Assembly: GCA_022402465.1 (NCBI GenBank)
Contig: JAKRSH010000010.1
Span: 1 to 45,432, forward strand
Reading direction: 5' to 3'
Source of the DNA: Leptospiraceae bacterium
Lineage (GTDB): Bacteria; Spirochaetota; Leptospiria; Leptospirales; Leptospiraceae
DNA: 45,432 nucleotides
Position numbers and translations under genes: made by a program. The notes under the pieces were generated by a model that was not told the origin of the DNA, did not search any database, and saw only the letters and a list, made by a program, of their open reading frames with translations. Positions 8,104 through 16,736 of the stretch are shown one piece after another. The number at the start of each line of letters is the position of its first letter. Positions within the stretch are counted from its first letter, which is position 1.

Positions 8104-9827
8104 TTTATTCGGTCAAAGCAAACAAAAAAGGATTCAAGTTAGTTAATTTCAAGAAAGGAATAAATCTCATTCTATCCGAGAGAACCTCAGAATCCTCGCA
8201 AAAAGATTCTCGAAACGGTTCGGGCAAGTCTCTTCTGATTGAAATAATAGATTTTTGTCTTGGAGCAAATTTCAACAAAAAAAGCAAACTTTCTCATGAT
8301 ACTTTAAAGGACTGGATTTTCACAATTGAAGTAGGATTGCTAGATATGAAAATCGCGGTTACTAGATCCATCAAAGACCATAACCATATTGATTGGCAAA
8401 TTTTGGGAAAGGATAAAAGAGATAATTTACCATTAGAAAATCCATCCACAATTGATTCATGGCGATTATTTTTAGGCGAGGTTTTCTTTTTCATAAAAAG
8501 TTCAGAATCTAATCTTTCGTACCGAACCTTAATGAGTTTTTTAATTAGAAAAGGTTTAGATGCATACACTGAACCATTTTCTACATTTAAACAATCAAAT
8601 GAATTAGTTAAGCAAATAACAAATGCTTATTTTTTAGGTCTGCCTTACGAATATGCTTTTGAATGGCAAAAAATTGAAGATGAAAAGAAAACTTTAGATA
8701 TTCTAAAAAATAACAATAATACAGGTGCATTCAAACGATTCATTGGGAATCGCGGGGAATTGGAAGCAGAAATTAGAGATAAAGAAAGATCAATCGAATC
8801 TACAGAAAAGCAGCTTAAGTCATTTCGCGTTCATGAGCAGTATGAAGATATTGAAAATAAAGCTAACACTTTAACATCACAAATCCACGGAAAAAGTAAC
8901 AACAATATTATACATAAAAAGCAGATTGAACAATTAAATTCTATTATTAATGAAGAAATGCAGGCCGAAAAACTAGACTCTTTAGAAATTTACAAAAGAG
9001 CTAAAATTGAAGTCCCTGAAATGGTAAAAAAGAGGCTTGATGATTTAAAGCTATTTCACACTCAACTTCTCACCAATAGAAAATCATATTTACAAGAAGA
9101 AATAAATAAGCTAAATCTAGAAATCAAATCTAATACAGCACAAATAAGTAGTCTTACAGAAGATCGTGCTAAATTGCTTAACATATTACAAACTCATGGG
9201 GCTCTTAGGGAATTTACAAAATTGAATGAAGATCATACCAGAAACGTATCTGCACTTGAAGAATTAAAAATAAAATTACAAAATCTTAGTAGGTTTGAAG
9301 AAGGTTTAAGCGATATTAAAATTCAAAAAGAATCATTGCACAAAAAAGTCATGCTAGATTTAGCAGAAAGAGAAAAGTCGAGAAAACATGTTATGGATAT
9401 CTTTGATGAATACTCCAAATTTTTATACGAAGCATCAGGACACTTAATCATTAATGCTAAAGACAAAGGAGGTATGGGGTATAACTACAAAATTGAAATA
9501 AAAAGATCTGGAAGCGAAGGAATTGAAAAGATGAAGATTTTTTGTTATGATCTCTTGATAGCTAGGCTTCTAGCAGAACACAAAAAGGGTCCTATGTTTT
9601 TAATCCATGATAGCACGCTATTTGAGGGGGTTGACGAAAGACAAAAAGGTCGTGCTTTACAACTTGCAGAACGCGAAGCCAAGAAATATGGTTTTCAGTA
9701 TATAACTTTTTTTAATACTGATAGCTTGCCATCCCCAAAAGAGTTAGGTCAACTGGATATACACGGTATAACTCGTTTAACGCTTACAGACAAAGAAGAT
9801 GGATGTTTACTAGGCTTAAGATACTAA
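8100..9827 (+). CDS. DUF2326 SMC/Rad50-like ABC ATPase of the ABC-3C system
   Basis: The 575-residue protein has an ABC ATPase head split by a long coiled coil. The Walker A motif NGSGKSLLIEIIDFCLG lies near residue 40. Residues about 185-430 are rich in Glu, Lys, Leu and Gln in a coiled-coil pattern. The C-terminal head half contains MFLIHDSTLFEGVDERQKG near residue 500, which holds the Walker B strand and D-loop-like region. This is the DUF2326 arrangement. In ABC-3C systems such ATPases are thought to detect foreign DNA or stalled replication and license the linked effector, here the HNH nuclease. No transmembrane segment is seen, so it is not a transporter. It starts within the ATGA overlap with the middle component. 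Its base composition is AT-rich like the rest of the cargo. Confidence 0.88.
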   Translation: MIYSVKANKKGFKLVNFKKGINLILSERTSESSQKDSRNGSGKSLLIEIIDFCLGANFNKKSKLSHDTLKDWIFTIEVGLLDMKIAVTRSIKDHNHIDWQILGKDKRDNLPLENPSTIDSWRLFLGEVFFFIKSSESNLSYRTLMSFLIRKGLDAYTEPFSTFKQSNELVKQITNAYFLGLPYEYAFEWQKIEDEKKTLDILKNNNNTGAFKRFIGNRGELEAEIRDKERSIESTEKQLKSFRVHEQYEDIENKANTLTSQIHGKSNNNIIHKKQIEQLNSIINEEMQAEKLDSLEIYKRAKIEVPEMVKKRLDDLKLFHTQLLTNRKSYLQEEINKLNLEIKSNTAQISSLTEDRAKLLNILQTHGALREFTKLNEDHTRNVSALEELKIKLQNLSRFEEGLSDIKIQKESLHKKVMLDLAEREKSRKHVMDIFDEYSKFLYEASGHLIINAKDKGGMGYNYKIEIKRSGSEGIEKMKIFCYDLLIARLLAEHKKGPMFLIHDSTLFEGVDERQKGRALQLAEREAKKYGFQYITFFNTDSLPSPKELGQLDIHGITRLTLTDKEDGCLLGLRY

Positions 9828-9851
9828 TATTCATTACGGTAAGGAAACGAA

Positions 9852-10028
9852 ATGAAAGCCTGTGCGGACGTATATAAGAAGTATTTTGAGGACTTCGCAA
9901 GAACAAAAGACTACTATTTTATTCTAGGAACTACATTGAAGCATCATTATCTAGCGCGGAATCCTTTTGTAATCATTGGAGACTTTCGTCCTAAGAAAAT
10001 TACTCAGCCAGGGCTGTTCGGGAATTAA
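9852..10028 (+). CDS. Small ORF, 58 residues, possible C-terminal fragment
   Basis: An ATG at 9852 preceded by AAGGAA opens a 58-codon frame with YFILGTTLKHHYLARNPFVI and a short Pro/Lys tail. The residue pattern looks like real protein, especially the aromatic-rich LGTT/HH/NPF stretch, but I cannot name a family. Its shortness and the abrupt start suggest that it may be the 3' end of a larger gene that was lost. It sits 24 bp after the ABC-3C operon and ends 2 bp before the next start. Confidence 0.45.
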   Translation: MKACADVYKKYFEDFARTKDYYFILGTTLKHHYLARNPFVIIGDFRPKKITQPGLFGN

Positions 10029-10030
10029 CT

Positions 10031-10570
10031 ATGGACTGCTTGCATTTTTTCTCTACTGTTCTTCCGAACTGGTTAACTGCTATTGGCACAATAGGTGCTG
10101 TTATAACTTCTCTTTGGTTTTCTTACCAGTCGAATAAGATTAAAGTTAAAGGGTCTGCTCAATATATGAAAAAATGGATTCTGCCCTTTGGACTTCATCG
10201 AAGTGAAATAGCATTATTGAAAATCGTAAACAAAGGTAAAGTCCCTATTATAATTCAATCTGTTCATGTAGAATTCAAACCAAAAAATGGGAGAACTTCG
10301 ATGTTAATTCCCGATCCTAATTTCGGATTAATAAGTGCGCCCCTTCCAGCAAGACTTGAATTTAGTGATGAATTTACACTTCAATTAGAGAAAAATGCAT
10401 TGGAGAAAATTCTAGAAGAAAACCCTAACTCCAAATCTATTGCATTTTATGCAATGACCAAACTAGACGAACGAATTGAGCTAAAAAATGATCCTCAATT
10501 AGATGATTTCATCCATAATTGGAAGTTAAAACTAACAGAGACACAAGCGAAATCTGAGGAGTCCGTATGA
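10031..10570 (+). CDS. Small protein with one N-terminal membrane helix
   Basis: I do not recognise this 179-residue protein. A single membrane segment (about residues 10-30, WLTAIGTIGAVITSLWFSYQ) is followed by a beta-rich, probably cytoplasmic domain with KIVNKGKVPIIIQSVHVEF, a pattern seen in small immunoglobulin-like or adaptor domains. It begins 2 bp after the 58-codon ORF and overlaps hsdS by 4 bp (ATGA at 10567-10570), so it is translated together with the specificity subunit. A membrane protein fused into a restriction operon is unusual and may be cargo picked up with this hsdS allele. Confidence 0.65.
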   Translation: MDCLHFFSTVLPNWLTAIGTIGAVITSLWFSYQSNKIKVKGSAQYMKKWILPFGLHRSEIALLKIVNKGKVPIIIQSVHVEFKPKNGRTSMLIPDPNFGLISAPLPARLEFSDEFTLQLEKNALEKILEENPNSKSIAFYAMTKLDERIELKNDPQLDDFIHNWKLKLTETQAKSEESV

Positions 10571-11742
10571 AAGAATGGAAAGAATGTAAAATTTTGGAAA
10601 TTGTAATTTCAGCAAATACAGGTTTAGATGCAATTAAAAGAGCACCTATTGTAATTCAAAATACTGGGATAAAATGTTTGAGAATTCAAGATGTCTCTCA
10701 GCGTAAAAAATATGATGATTGGGGATTCACGACAGTCGAGAATAGAAATTTTGAAAAATTTCGATTAAAAAAGAGCGATATTATTTTAGCGAGAACTGGT
10801 GGATCCATTGGTGTAAACCTATTTATTGATTATGATTTAAATTCAGTTTTTAACAATGGCCTCATTCGGATACGTGCAAATGAAAAACTTTGTGATTCAA
10901 AATATCTCTACTACAACTTTAGAACTTCAAATTATAATAGTTTTATAGAGTCAATATCGGGTGGCACTTCCACTCAACCAAATATGCAAATAAATTCTTT
11001 GCTAAGTTTTCCCATCCTACTTCCTCCTCTCGCCGAACAAAAAGCCATCGCAGGCGTTTTGTCGGCCTTAGATGATAAGATTGATCTTCTGCATCGCCAG
11101 AACAAAACTTTGGAATCTATGGCGGAAGCATTGTTTCGGCAGTGGTTTGTGGAAGAAGCAGATGAGAGTTGGGAGGAGGGAAAATTGGGGGATGTCATTG
11201 AATTTAACCCATTGCGATCTCTTCCCAAAGGATCAATTGCTCCTTATCTTGAAATGTCGAATGTTAGCTCATCATCATTTCATCCAGAAAATTGGTATAA
11301 TCGCGAATTTTCTTCCGGAATGAAATTTAGAAATGGGGATACTCTTTTAGCAAGAATTACTCCATGCCTGGAAAATGGTAAATCATGTTACGTTACATTT
11401 CTTGAATCGGGGCAAATCGGATGGGGTTCAACAGAGTATATAGTTATGCGCGCGAAAAATGGAATTCATCCATTAATGACTTACGCTTTGGCAATTAATA
11501 AAGATTTTCGGGATTATGCAGAGGGTTGCCTTGAAGGCTCTAGTGGACGGCAGAGAGTTAATCTTGACCATTTGAAGGAATTTACTATTTTATTACCTAA
11601 AAGTCTCTCAGTCTTTAATGAAAATATGGAAACGTTAGAAAAAAAACTCCATAATAATTTTTTACAAATCCGCTCCCTTGAAAAGCTGCGTGATACTTTA
11701 CTGCCGAAGTTGATGGGTGGGGAAGTGAGAGTGGGGGTTTGA
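10567..11742 (+). CDS. hsdS: Type I restriction-modification specificity subunit
   Basis: HsdS reads the DNA target for the type I complex. The 391 residues show the usual layout: target-recognition domain 1 (about 1-150), central conserved helix (LLPPLAEQKAIAGVLSALDD to FRQWFVE, about 155-200), target-recognition domain 2 (starting WEEGKLGDVIEFNP, about 205-350) and the distal conserved helix (RSLEKLRDTLLPKLMGGE, about 370-391). The conserved helices are visibly richer in G and C than the two recognition domains, a mosaic typical of domain exchange. It appears intact. The 5' end is coupled to the membrane-protein gene, and the 3' end abuts a GTG start at 11743. Partial copies of the two ends of hsdS genes occur at 6556-6672 and 13184-13285. 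Confidence 0.95.
   Translation: MKEWKECKILEIVISANTGLDAIKRAPIVIQNTGIKCLRIQDVSQRKKYDDWGFTTVENRNFEKFRLKKSDIILARTGGSIGVNLFIDYDLNSVFNNGLIRIRANEKLCDSKYLYYNFRTSNYNSFIESISGGTSTQPNMQINSLLSFPILLPPLAEQKAIAGVLSALDDKIDLLHRQNKTLESMAEALFRQWFVEEADESWEEGKLGDVIEFNPLRSLPKGSIAPYLEMSNVSSSSFHPENWYNREFSSGMKFRNGDTLLARITPCLENGKSCYVTFLESGQIGWGSTEYIVMRAKNGIHPLMTYALAINKDFRDYAEGCLEGSSGRQRVNLDHLKEFTILLPKSLSVFNENMETLEKKLHNNFLQIRSLEKLRDTLLPKLMGGEVRVGV
11665..11742 (+). repeat. hsdS 3'-end direct repeat, copy 1
   Basis: These last 78 bases of intact hsdS match 13208-13285 without gaps. By eye about 68 of 78 bases agree, and 8 of the 10 differences are silent. Together the copies flank the HTH-doc gene pair. Confidence 0.85.
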
Positions 11743-12750
11743 GTGAAAGAACTTACAGAATCAGATGTAATCAGGCAGAATGTATTAAATAACAATTATG
11801 CACTGGAAAAAATCGAATCTGACCTTCGTCTGGGAGGAATCCACTGGGAAGAAGAGCAAATATTCACTAAGACCCAAGTTGCTGAAATTTTGAAAATAGA
11901 TGAAAGGACAATAGATAGATATATTGAGAAGCATGCCTCAGAATTATCCAGGAACGGTTATAAGATACTAAAAGGGGAACCTCTCCGAAAACTCAAAAAG
12001 CTTTTTGGTGACGACATGAATGTCGTTACCAAAACCACGATTTTAGGCGTATTTTCGTTTAAAACAGTCTTAAACCTAGCGATGCTTGTGACAGAAAGCG
12101 AAATGGCAAAAGTAATCCGAAGTCGAATCCTAGACATTGTTTTAGATGTTGTTGCAGAAAAGACGGGTGGTCACACGAAATTTATCAATCAAAGAGATGA
12201 AGATTTTTTACCTTCAGCATTAAAAGAAAATAGTTACCGTAAAGAATTTACTGATGCATTGAATAATTACCTTGAAATGGGAGTTCAGAAATATGCAATT
12301 TATACAAATCGAATTTATCAAATTGTATTTTTAGAAAATGCATCAGAATACAAAAAAATTCTTAAATTGGCAAGTCGAGATAAGGTTCGAGAAACATTCT
12401 ATGCGGAAGTCTTAAATGCTATTGCAAGTTTTGAGCATGGACTATCAGTTGAAATGGAAAACGCTTTCAATAAAAAAGGGAGTCGCCTTTATCCAAAAGA
12501 GTTAGATGAATTAATTGAAATAGCTTCAAAGAATCCATACCTTCATCCCTTTATAGAAGATGCTCGTATCAAAATGGCTAGTAGGGATTTGGGTTTTAGA
12601 GATGCACTCCATCAGAAACTTGAAAAATATTTACGTTCCGTCCCTGAAGAAGATTTCGACCGGTTCTTAGGTGAGGCGAGTAAATCATTAGAAGAAAGAT
12701 TATCGGAACCTGAAACATTAGATGTTTTTAAAAGATTAAAAAATCGATAA
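11743..12750 (+). CDS. HTH DNA-binding protein paired with a Doc toxin (probable antitoxin)
   Basis: The 335-residue protein starts with GTG directly after the hsdS stop. An N-terminal helix-turn-helix (FTKTQVAEILKIDERTIDRY, about residues 44-63) is followed by a segment FSFKTVLNLAMLVTESEMAKVIR and a long helical C-terminal region. Proteins of this layout are often annotated as DNA-binding partners of death-on-curing genes, and here the doc gene begins 2 bp downstream. The expected role is antitoxin and autorepressor. It is much longer than the 73-residue phage P1 Phd antitoxin, and the region that would neutralise the toxin cannot be identified from sequence alone. The pair is bracketed by hsdS 3'-end copies, which implies that it was inserted as a unit. 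Confidence 0.72.
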   Translation: MKELTESDVIRQNVLNNNYALEKIESDLRLGGIHWEEEQIFTKTQVAEILKIDERTIDRYIEKHASELSRNGYKILKGEPLRKLKKLFGDDMNVVTKTTILGVFSFKTVLNLAMLVTESEMAKVIRSRILDIVLDVVAEKTGGHTKFINQRDEDFLPSALKENSYRKEFTDALNNYLEMGVQKYAIYTNRIYQIVFLENASEYKKILKLASRDKVRETFYAEVLNAIASFEHGLSVEMENAFNKKGSRLYPKELDELIEIASKNPYLHPFIEDARIKMASRDLGFRDALHQKLEKYLRSVPEEDFDRFLGEASKSLEERLSEPETLDVFKRLKNR

Positions 12751-12752
12751 AA

Positions 12753-13187
12753 ATGGAAACTCAGATATTCTACTTCGATATACATCATGCTATTGAGGTT
12801 CATGATTGGATCATTTCTAATACAGGAGGACTTAATGGAAACAGAGAAATAGGGTTGCTGGAAAGTGCACTTTTTCACATTCGAAATGATGACTATTATT
12901 CGACATTTCTAGAAAAATTGAGACATTTAATTATCGCCATAAATAAATTTCATCCATTCAATGACGGAAATAAAAGATCTAGTTTAGCGTTAGGTGCTTA
13001 TTTTTTAGAAATCAACGGTTATGGTTATTGTATTGAGAGGTTTATTTTGGAAATGGAAAATATCGTAGTATGGCTAGCCGAAAATAAAATTTCAGAAAAA
13101 TTACTGTTGGAAATTTTAAATTCAATTATAGAAGAAGAAGAGTTTTCCGAAGGATTGAAAATAGAAATTATTCAGAGTGTAACATGA
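12753..13187 (+). CDS. doc: Doc/Fic-family toxin (death on curing)
   Basis: This is a 144-residue Fic-fold protein of the Doc type. It starts FDIHHAIEVHDW, has GGLNGNREIGLLESAL (the typical Doc N-terminal loop) and the active-site motif HPFNDGNKRSSL near residue 67, with the catalytic His, the anion-hole Asn-Asp-Gly and the Lys-Arg ending. Phage P1 Doc phosphorylates elongation factor Tu and stops translation; this protein may use the same or another target. It follows the HTH protein by 2 bp, as expected for an antitoxin-toxin operon. Its stop overlaps the start of the hsdS 3' remnant (ATGA at 13184-13187). Confidence 0.9.
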   Translation: METQIFYFDIHHAIEVHDWIISNTGGLNGNREIGLLESALFHIRNDDYYSTFLEKLRHLIIAINKFHPFNDGNKRSSLALGAYFLEINGYGYCIERFILEMENIVVWLAENKISEKLLLEILNSIIEEEEFSEGLKIEIIQSVT

Positions 13188-13285
13188 CTTCGAATTTTAA
13201 CACAATTCAAATCCGCTCTCTCGAAAAGCTACGAGATACTTTGTTGCCGAAGTTGATGAGTGGGGAAGTGAAGGTGGGGGTATGA
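13184..13285 (+). pseudogene. hsdS: 3' fragment of an hsdS specificity gene
   Basis: A 33-codon frame ends with IQIRSLEKLRDTLLPKLMSG and EVKVGV, the distal conserved helix of HsdS. It matches the end of the intact hsdS (LLPKLMGGEVRVGV) with two amino-acid changes, while most base differences are silent. It therefore comes from another hsdS allele that was under selection as a protein, not from a fresh duplication. The fragment is fused by ATGA overlaps to doc upstream and to the 1114-residue gene downstream, so it may still be translated as a short coupling peptide. Confidence 0.88.
13208..13285 (+). repeat. hsdS 3'-end direct repeat, copy 2
   Basis: This is the second copy of the 78-base hsdS terminal segment, in the same orientation as 11665-11742. 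It could support recombination that removes the HTH-doc pair. Confidence 0.85.
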
Positions 13286-16200
13286 GTAAATTCACTTCGC
13301 GACAATCAAGAATTATTAAGAAGCTACAAATAATTGGAAGCGGTTCAGTGGCATTTTTTAAGGATTCAATCTTATTATTAAATCTAGAAGGCTTTGATAC
13401 TAAACATCATTTAATTTCTCATTCAATGAGGGAAATTGAAAGTTCTATTCGAGAAATTTTAACCTTTATTTATCCTGAGAAATCTAACAATCCTGATTGC
13501 GTAGCATTGGGTGAGGATCAACATTTAATAAGTATTAATAAATGTTTAAATATTTTGCGTATCTTAGATAAAGATGAAACAGCAATTTTTTGGAAGAAGT
13601 TAGGAAAAAAGAAAGGGAATTATAATTTAGCCAAAAATGCTCATCGAGATAACCTTGATTATAGAAGATTTTCAAACGACTTTTTAAGTTATTGGAATGA
13701 TTTTGAGCAATTTTTAGAATTAGTTTTAGATAAGCTTAATTTGATTTATTTTAAATTCATTTCAGAGTTAGATCACTTATTATCCATTGAAAATCCTGGA
13801 AATGGTGAAATGTATGCAGTAAAAAAGAAATTACCGAAATTAGGTCAATTTTTTCACTATTTCATGGTAAATTGTAAATCTATCAATTGGTTTGAAACAC
13901 TCCTCAATTCTGGTCACCTATCAGTATCTAAAGATTATATCCAAGCAAATTCGGATGCATACTCTTTCTATTGGCCACCTATCCAATATTTGAATTCACT
14001 TGTCCAAAAAGAAAAATATGATTTAGTATGGAAGGTAATTTCTGCTATCCCGGATACAGATTCCTCTGGTTTTTATTCACAAATCACAAGTTTAGTAAAT
14101 AAATTACCAATAGAATTCCGTATTCAATGGATGCAGAGGCTGATCCTATGGGTGCAACTGAATACAGATCAAGAAATCCCAAATTCGGAACCATTCCGAG
14201 TCTTAATGAGAGATTTGTTGGATTCCAAGCCCTCTTTGGTTTTGGATTTTATGAGATTCTTTTTCCGACTGAATCAAGATACGAACAAAGATTATTCGGA
14301 ATTTGCTCATCCTTTGCCTAATTCTCGGTTGTCTAAGTATGAATATTTCGAATCTCTACAGGCTCTAATTTCTTCCTTTCTTAAACAAGATAATCCTCTA
14401 CGGTTAGAATTCTTTTCATTTATATCTGACTTGATGAACCAAGCCTTGACGATTGAATATCCAAGAACTTCAAATGGAGAAGACCGTTCTTATATTACTA
14501 GATCTTCCATCATGGAAGACATGCAGAATTACAACCATCATTTATCTGACAAATTTGTATCAATCCTGCGAGATGTGGGTAATGAGATCTGCGAGTTAAA
14601 TTCCAAAGATTTTTTTGAAATCCAAAACATTCTTAAATCCTACAATTGGATTCTCTTCCAAAGGATATCTCTGCATTTTGCTAGAGTTTATGGATTTGAA
14701 TTGGATTGGGAGAATACAAAAAATCTTCTTCTGTTTGAAGATGGAAAGTATATCCGAGATATTTCTTTTCGTAATGAATACTTCTACCTACTTAAGAATG
14801 TTTATCCAAAGTTAATCGATAATGAAAAAGAAAATTTCTTAAATGAACTAGATAGAATTGCAAGAGAAGAGGAATTAAGATTTCAATCGCATAATAGTGT
14901 AGATTCTAATTCTCAATCATCTGAGGATTTCCAGTTAGACTTTCCTAAAGATTCTGTTTACAATGAGATTCTCTGGTCATTTCTTTCATCAATCAAAGAT
15001 TATTTAGAAGGGCAGTGGCGAATTAAGTTCGAAAATATTAAAGAAATTTATAATAAAGATGATCGTCCTCCCCAATATGCAGCCTACCATTGGAGTTTTG
15101 TCGGACCGCTAAGTCCAGTTGATAGAACCGAAATTGCGAATATGAGAATTGAAGATCTAATTGATTATCTTGAGAGATATGAGCCAGAAGATTCAATTCG
15201 AGGTGGGCACAGTCGAGAGGGCTTGAACCGTCAAATCGAACAGGATGTAGAGAAGAATCATCTTAGATATTTGGAAAGCTATAAGTTATTCATGGAATCC
15301 AAGATTCATATCAAATTCCATAAAGGAATCTTATATGGAATCCGCAATGCAATTTCTAATAAGAATTTGTCAGACTTCAATCTTGTTGTTGATTACTTAA
15401 TTGAATTACATGCAAGATTTGAACAAACTCCAGAAGGTCTATACTTTCCCAATGAAGTTCTTACCGATTCGATCTTGGGAATTTATCAAACTCTTTATGA
15501 ACAATTTGATAACTTCGAAAAGTCAGAACGAAATATAGAATTGATAAGAAATATATTTCCATATTTGGAAGATTCATCGCCTAAGGCTGATTTTGATACT
15601 AAAAATGATCCAATCCATAATAGTATTAACTCTATACGTGGAAAGACTTTACACGCATTCTTCAAATGCATTCTTTGGTTGACTGTCGAAAATGACCAAT
15701 GGAACAATGTTAGATTTTCAGAACCGATTCTCGAAACTATTTTGGAGAAAGTTAAAACTCATTTTACCTCGTCGGACTATAAGAATTTTCGTACAGATCG
15801 GTCAGTATTAGGTCAATACCTAAGATTTATCTTTCAAATTAAGGAAGCTTGGTTGAAAAATAATATTCAATGGTTACTACCTGAAGATAATAAAACAATT
15901 GGAAATATAACTTTTTATACCTATATACAAAGAGGTGGCTTCTCAGAAACCATATATCCTTTTATCAAATCGTGGTATATAGATCTGATAAATGAATTAC
16001 CTAATTTAGATTTAAATAATGATGAAGGAAATGATATTAAGCCATTTTCTATCGCTGAACATATGATGATGATTTATGGATATGGCTTAGAATCCTTAGA
16101 GCCTGGAGGGGTTCTTGACTTATTCTTCCTTAAAGCACCTGATTTCTTAAAAGGAAATGCGATTAGGTTTTTGGGGACAAAAATTCCAAAAGAAGATTCT

Positions 16201-16626
16201 TTCATTCAGTTAGCGAAATCTCTCTGGCAATGGAGAGTGGATTCAGGCTCAATTTGCAGCAATGAGTTAGATGAGTTCTTAGGATGGTGGCAAGGTGATT
16301 TATTTGAAAGCGAATGGATTTTTCCGTTCCTTTCTTTATACAAGCAGAACAGCGATATTTCAGTTTCTGAATTACAAATTTACAAATTGATTGAAATACT
16401 CGATGAGAACTTTTATAAAAATCCGAGATTGGTTATCCAAATTTTGGATTCCTACACCCAAACCAATCGATACTATTTTAGCCCAAAGAAAGACGGTAAT
16501 TTATGGTCGATTCTGAAAAAAGGATTGGGATTGGAAGATATAGAACTCAAAACTTTAACGGAGGATATTATACATAGATTGGGTTCGTTCGGGTATTTAG
16601 ATTACAGAGAATTGCTTGGAATTTAA
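13282..16626 (+). CDS. Large uncharacterised helical protein, 1114 residues
   Basis: I cannot give this protein a named function. The N-terminal 60 residues contain KLQIIGSGSVAFFKDSILLL and HHLISHSMREIESSIREIL. This helical opening, and the following WPPIQYLNSLV and IPDTDSSGFY stretches near residues 235-265, recall a widespread family of very large unannotated proteins, a likeness recalled from memory only. The rest is predominantly helical with many Trp, Phe and Leu positions and no Walker A motif, nuclease motif or membrane segment, so an alpha-solenoid scaffold is plausible. The RE-x3-S-x-RE helix could be HEPN-like, but this is weak. It begins inside the hsdS remnant (ATGA at 13282-13285) and lies between hsdS and hsdR, so it is probably co-expressed with them as defence cargo. 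Confidence 0.8.
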   Translation: MSKFTSRQSRIIKKLQIIGSGSVAFFKDSILLLNLEGFDTKHHLISHSMREIESSIREILTFIYPEKSNNPDCVALGEDQHLISINKCLNILRILDKDETAIFWKKLGKKKGNYNLAKNAHRDNLDYRRFSNDFLSYWNDFEQFLELVLDKLNLIYFKFISELDHLLSIENPGNGEMYAVKKKLPKLGQFFHYFMVNCKSINWFETLLNSGHLSVSKDYIQANSDAYSFYWPPIQYLNSLVQKEKYDLVWKVISAIPDTDSSGFYSQITSLVNKLPIEFRIQWMQRLILWVQLNTDQEIPNSEPFRVLMRDLLDSKPSLVLDFMRFFFRLNQDTNKDYSEFAHPLPNSRLSKYEYFESLQALISSFLKQDNPLRLEFFSFISDLMNQALTIEYPRTSNGEDRSYITRSSIMEDMQNYNHHLSDKFVSILRDVGNEICELNSKDFFEIQNILKSYNWILFQRISLHFARVYGFELDWENTKNLLLFEDGKYIRDISFRNEYFYLLKNVYPKLIDNEKENFLNELDRIAREEELRFQSHNSVDSNSQSSEDFQLDFPKDSVYNEILWSFLSSIKDYLEGQWRIKFENIKEIYNKDDRPPQYAAYHWSFVGPLSPVDRTEIANMRIEDLIDYLERYEPEDSIRGGHSREGLNRQIEQDVEKNHLRYLESYKLFMESKIHIKFHKGILYGIRNAISNKNLSDFNLVVDYLIELHARFEQTPEGLYFPNEVLTDSILGIYQTLYEQFDNFEKSERNIELIRNIFPYLEDSSPKADFDTKNDPIHNSINSIRGKTLHAFFKCILWLTVENDQWNNVRFSEPILETILEKVKTHFTSSDYKNFRTDRSVLGQYLRFIFQIKEAWLKNNIQWLLPEDNKTIGNITFYTYIQRGGFSETIYPFIKSWYIDLINELPNLDLNNDEGNDIKPFSIAEHMMMIYGYGLESLEPGGVLDLFFLKAPDFLKGNAIRFLGTKIPKEDSFIQLAKSLWQWRVDSGSICSNELDEFLGWWQGDLFESEWIFPFLSLYKQNSDISVSELQIYKLIEILDENFYKNPRLVIQILDSYTQTNRYYFSPKKDGNLWSILKKGLGLEDIELKTLTEDIIHRLGSFGYLDYRELLGI

Positions 16627-16736
16627 ATCTATCCCATTTTTCCGTAATATAAAAACAGATGACGACAAAAGGAATAGTGTAAACATTTGGTTTATGTTAG
16701 CTTTTTACAAACCCTAGCTAATCGTACTAAGTAAAT

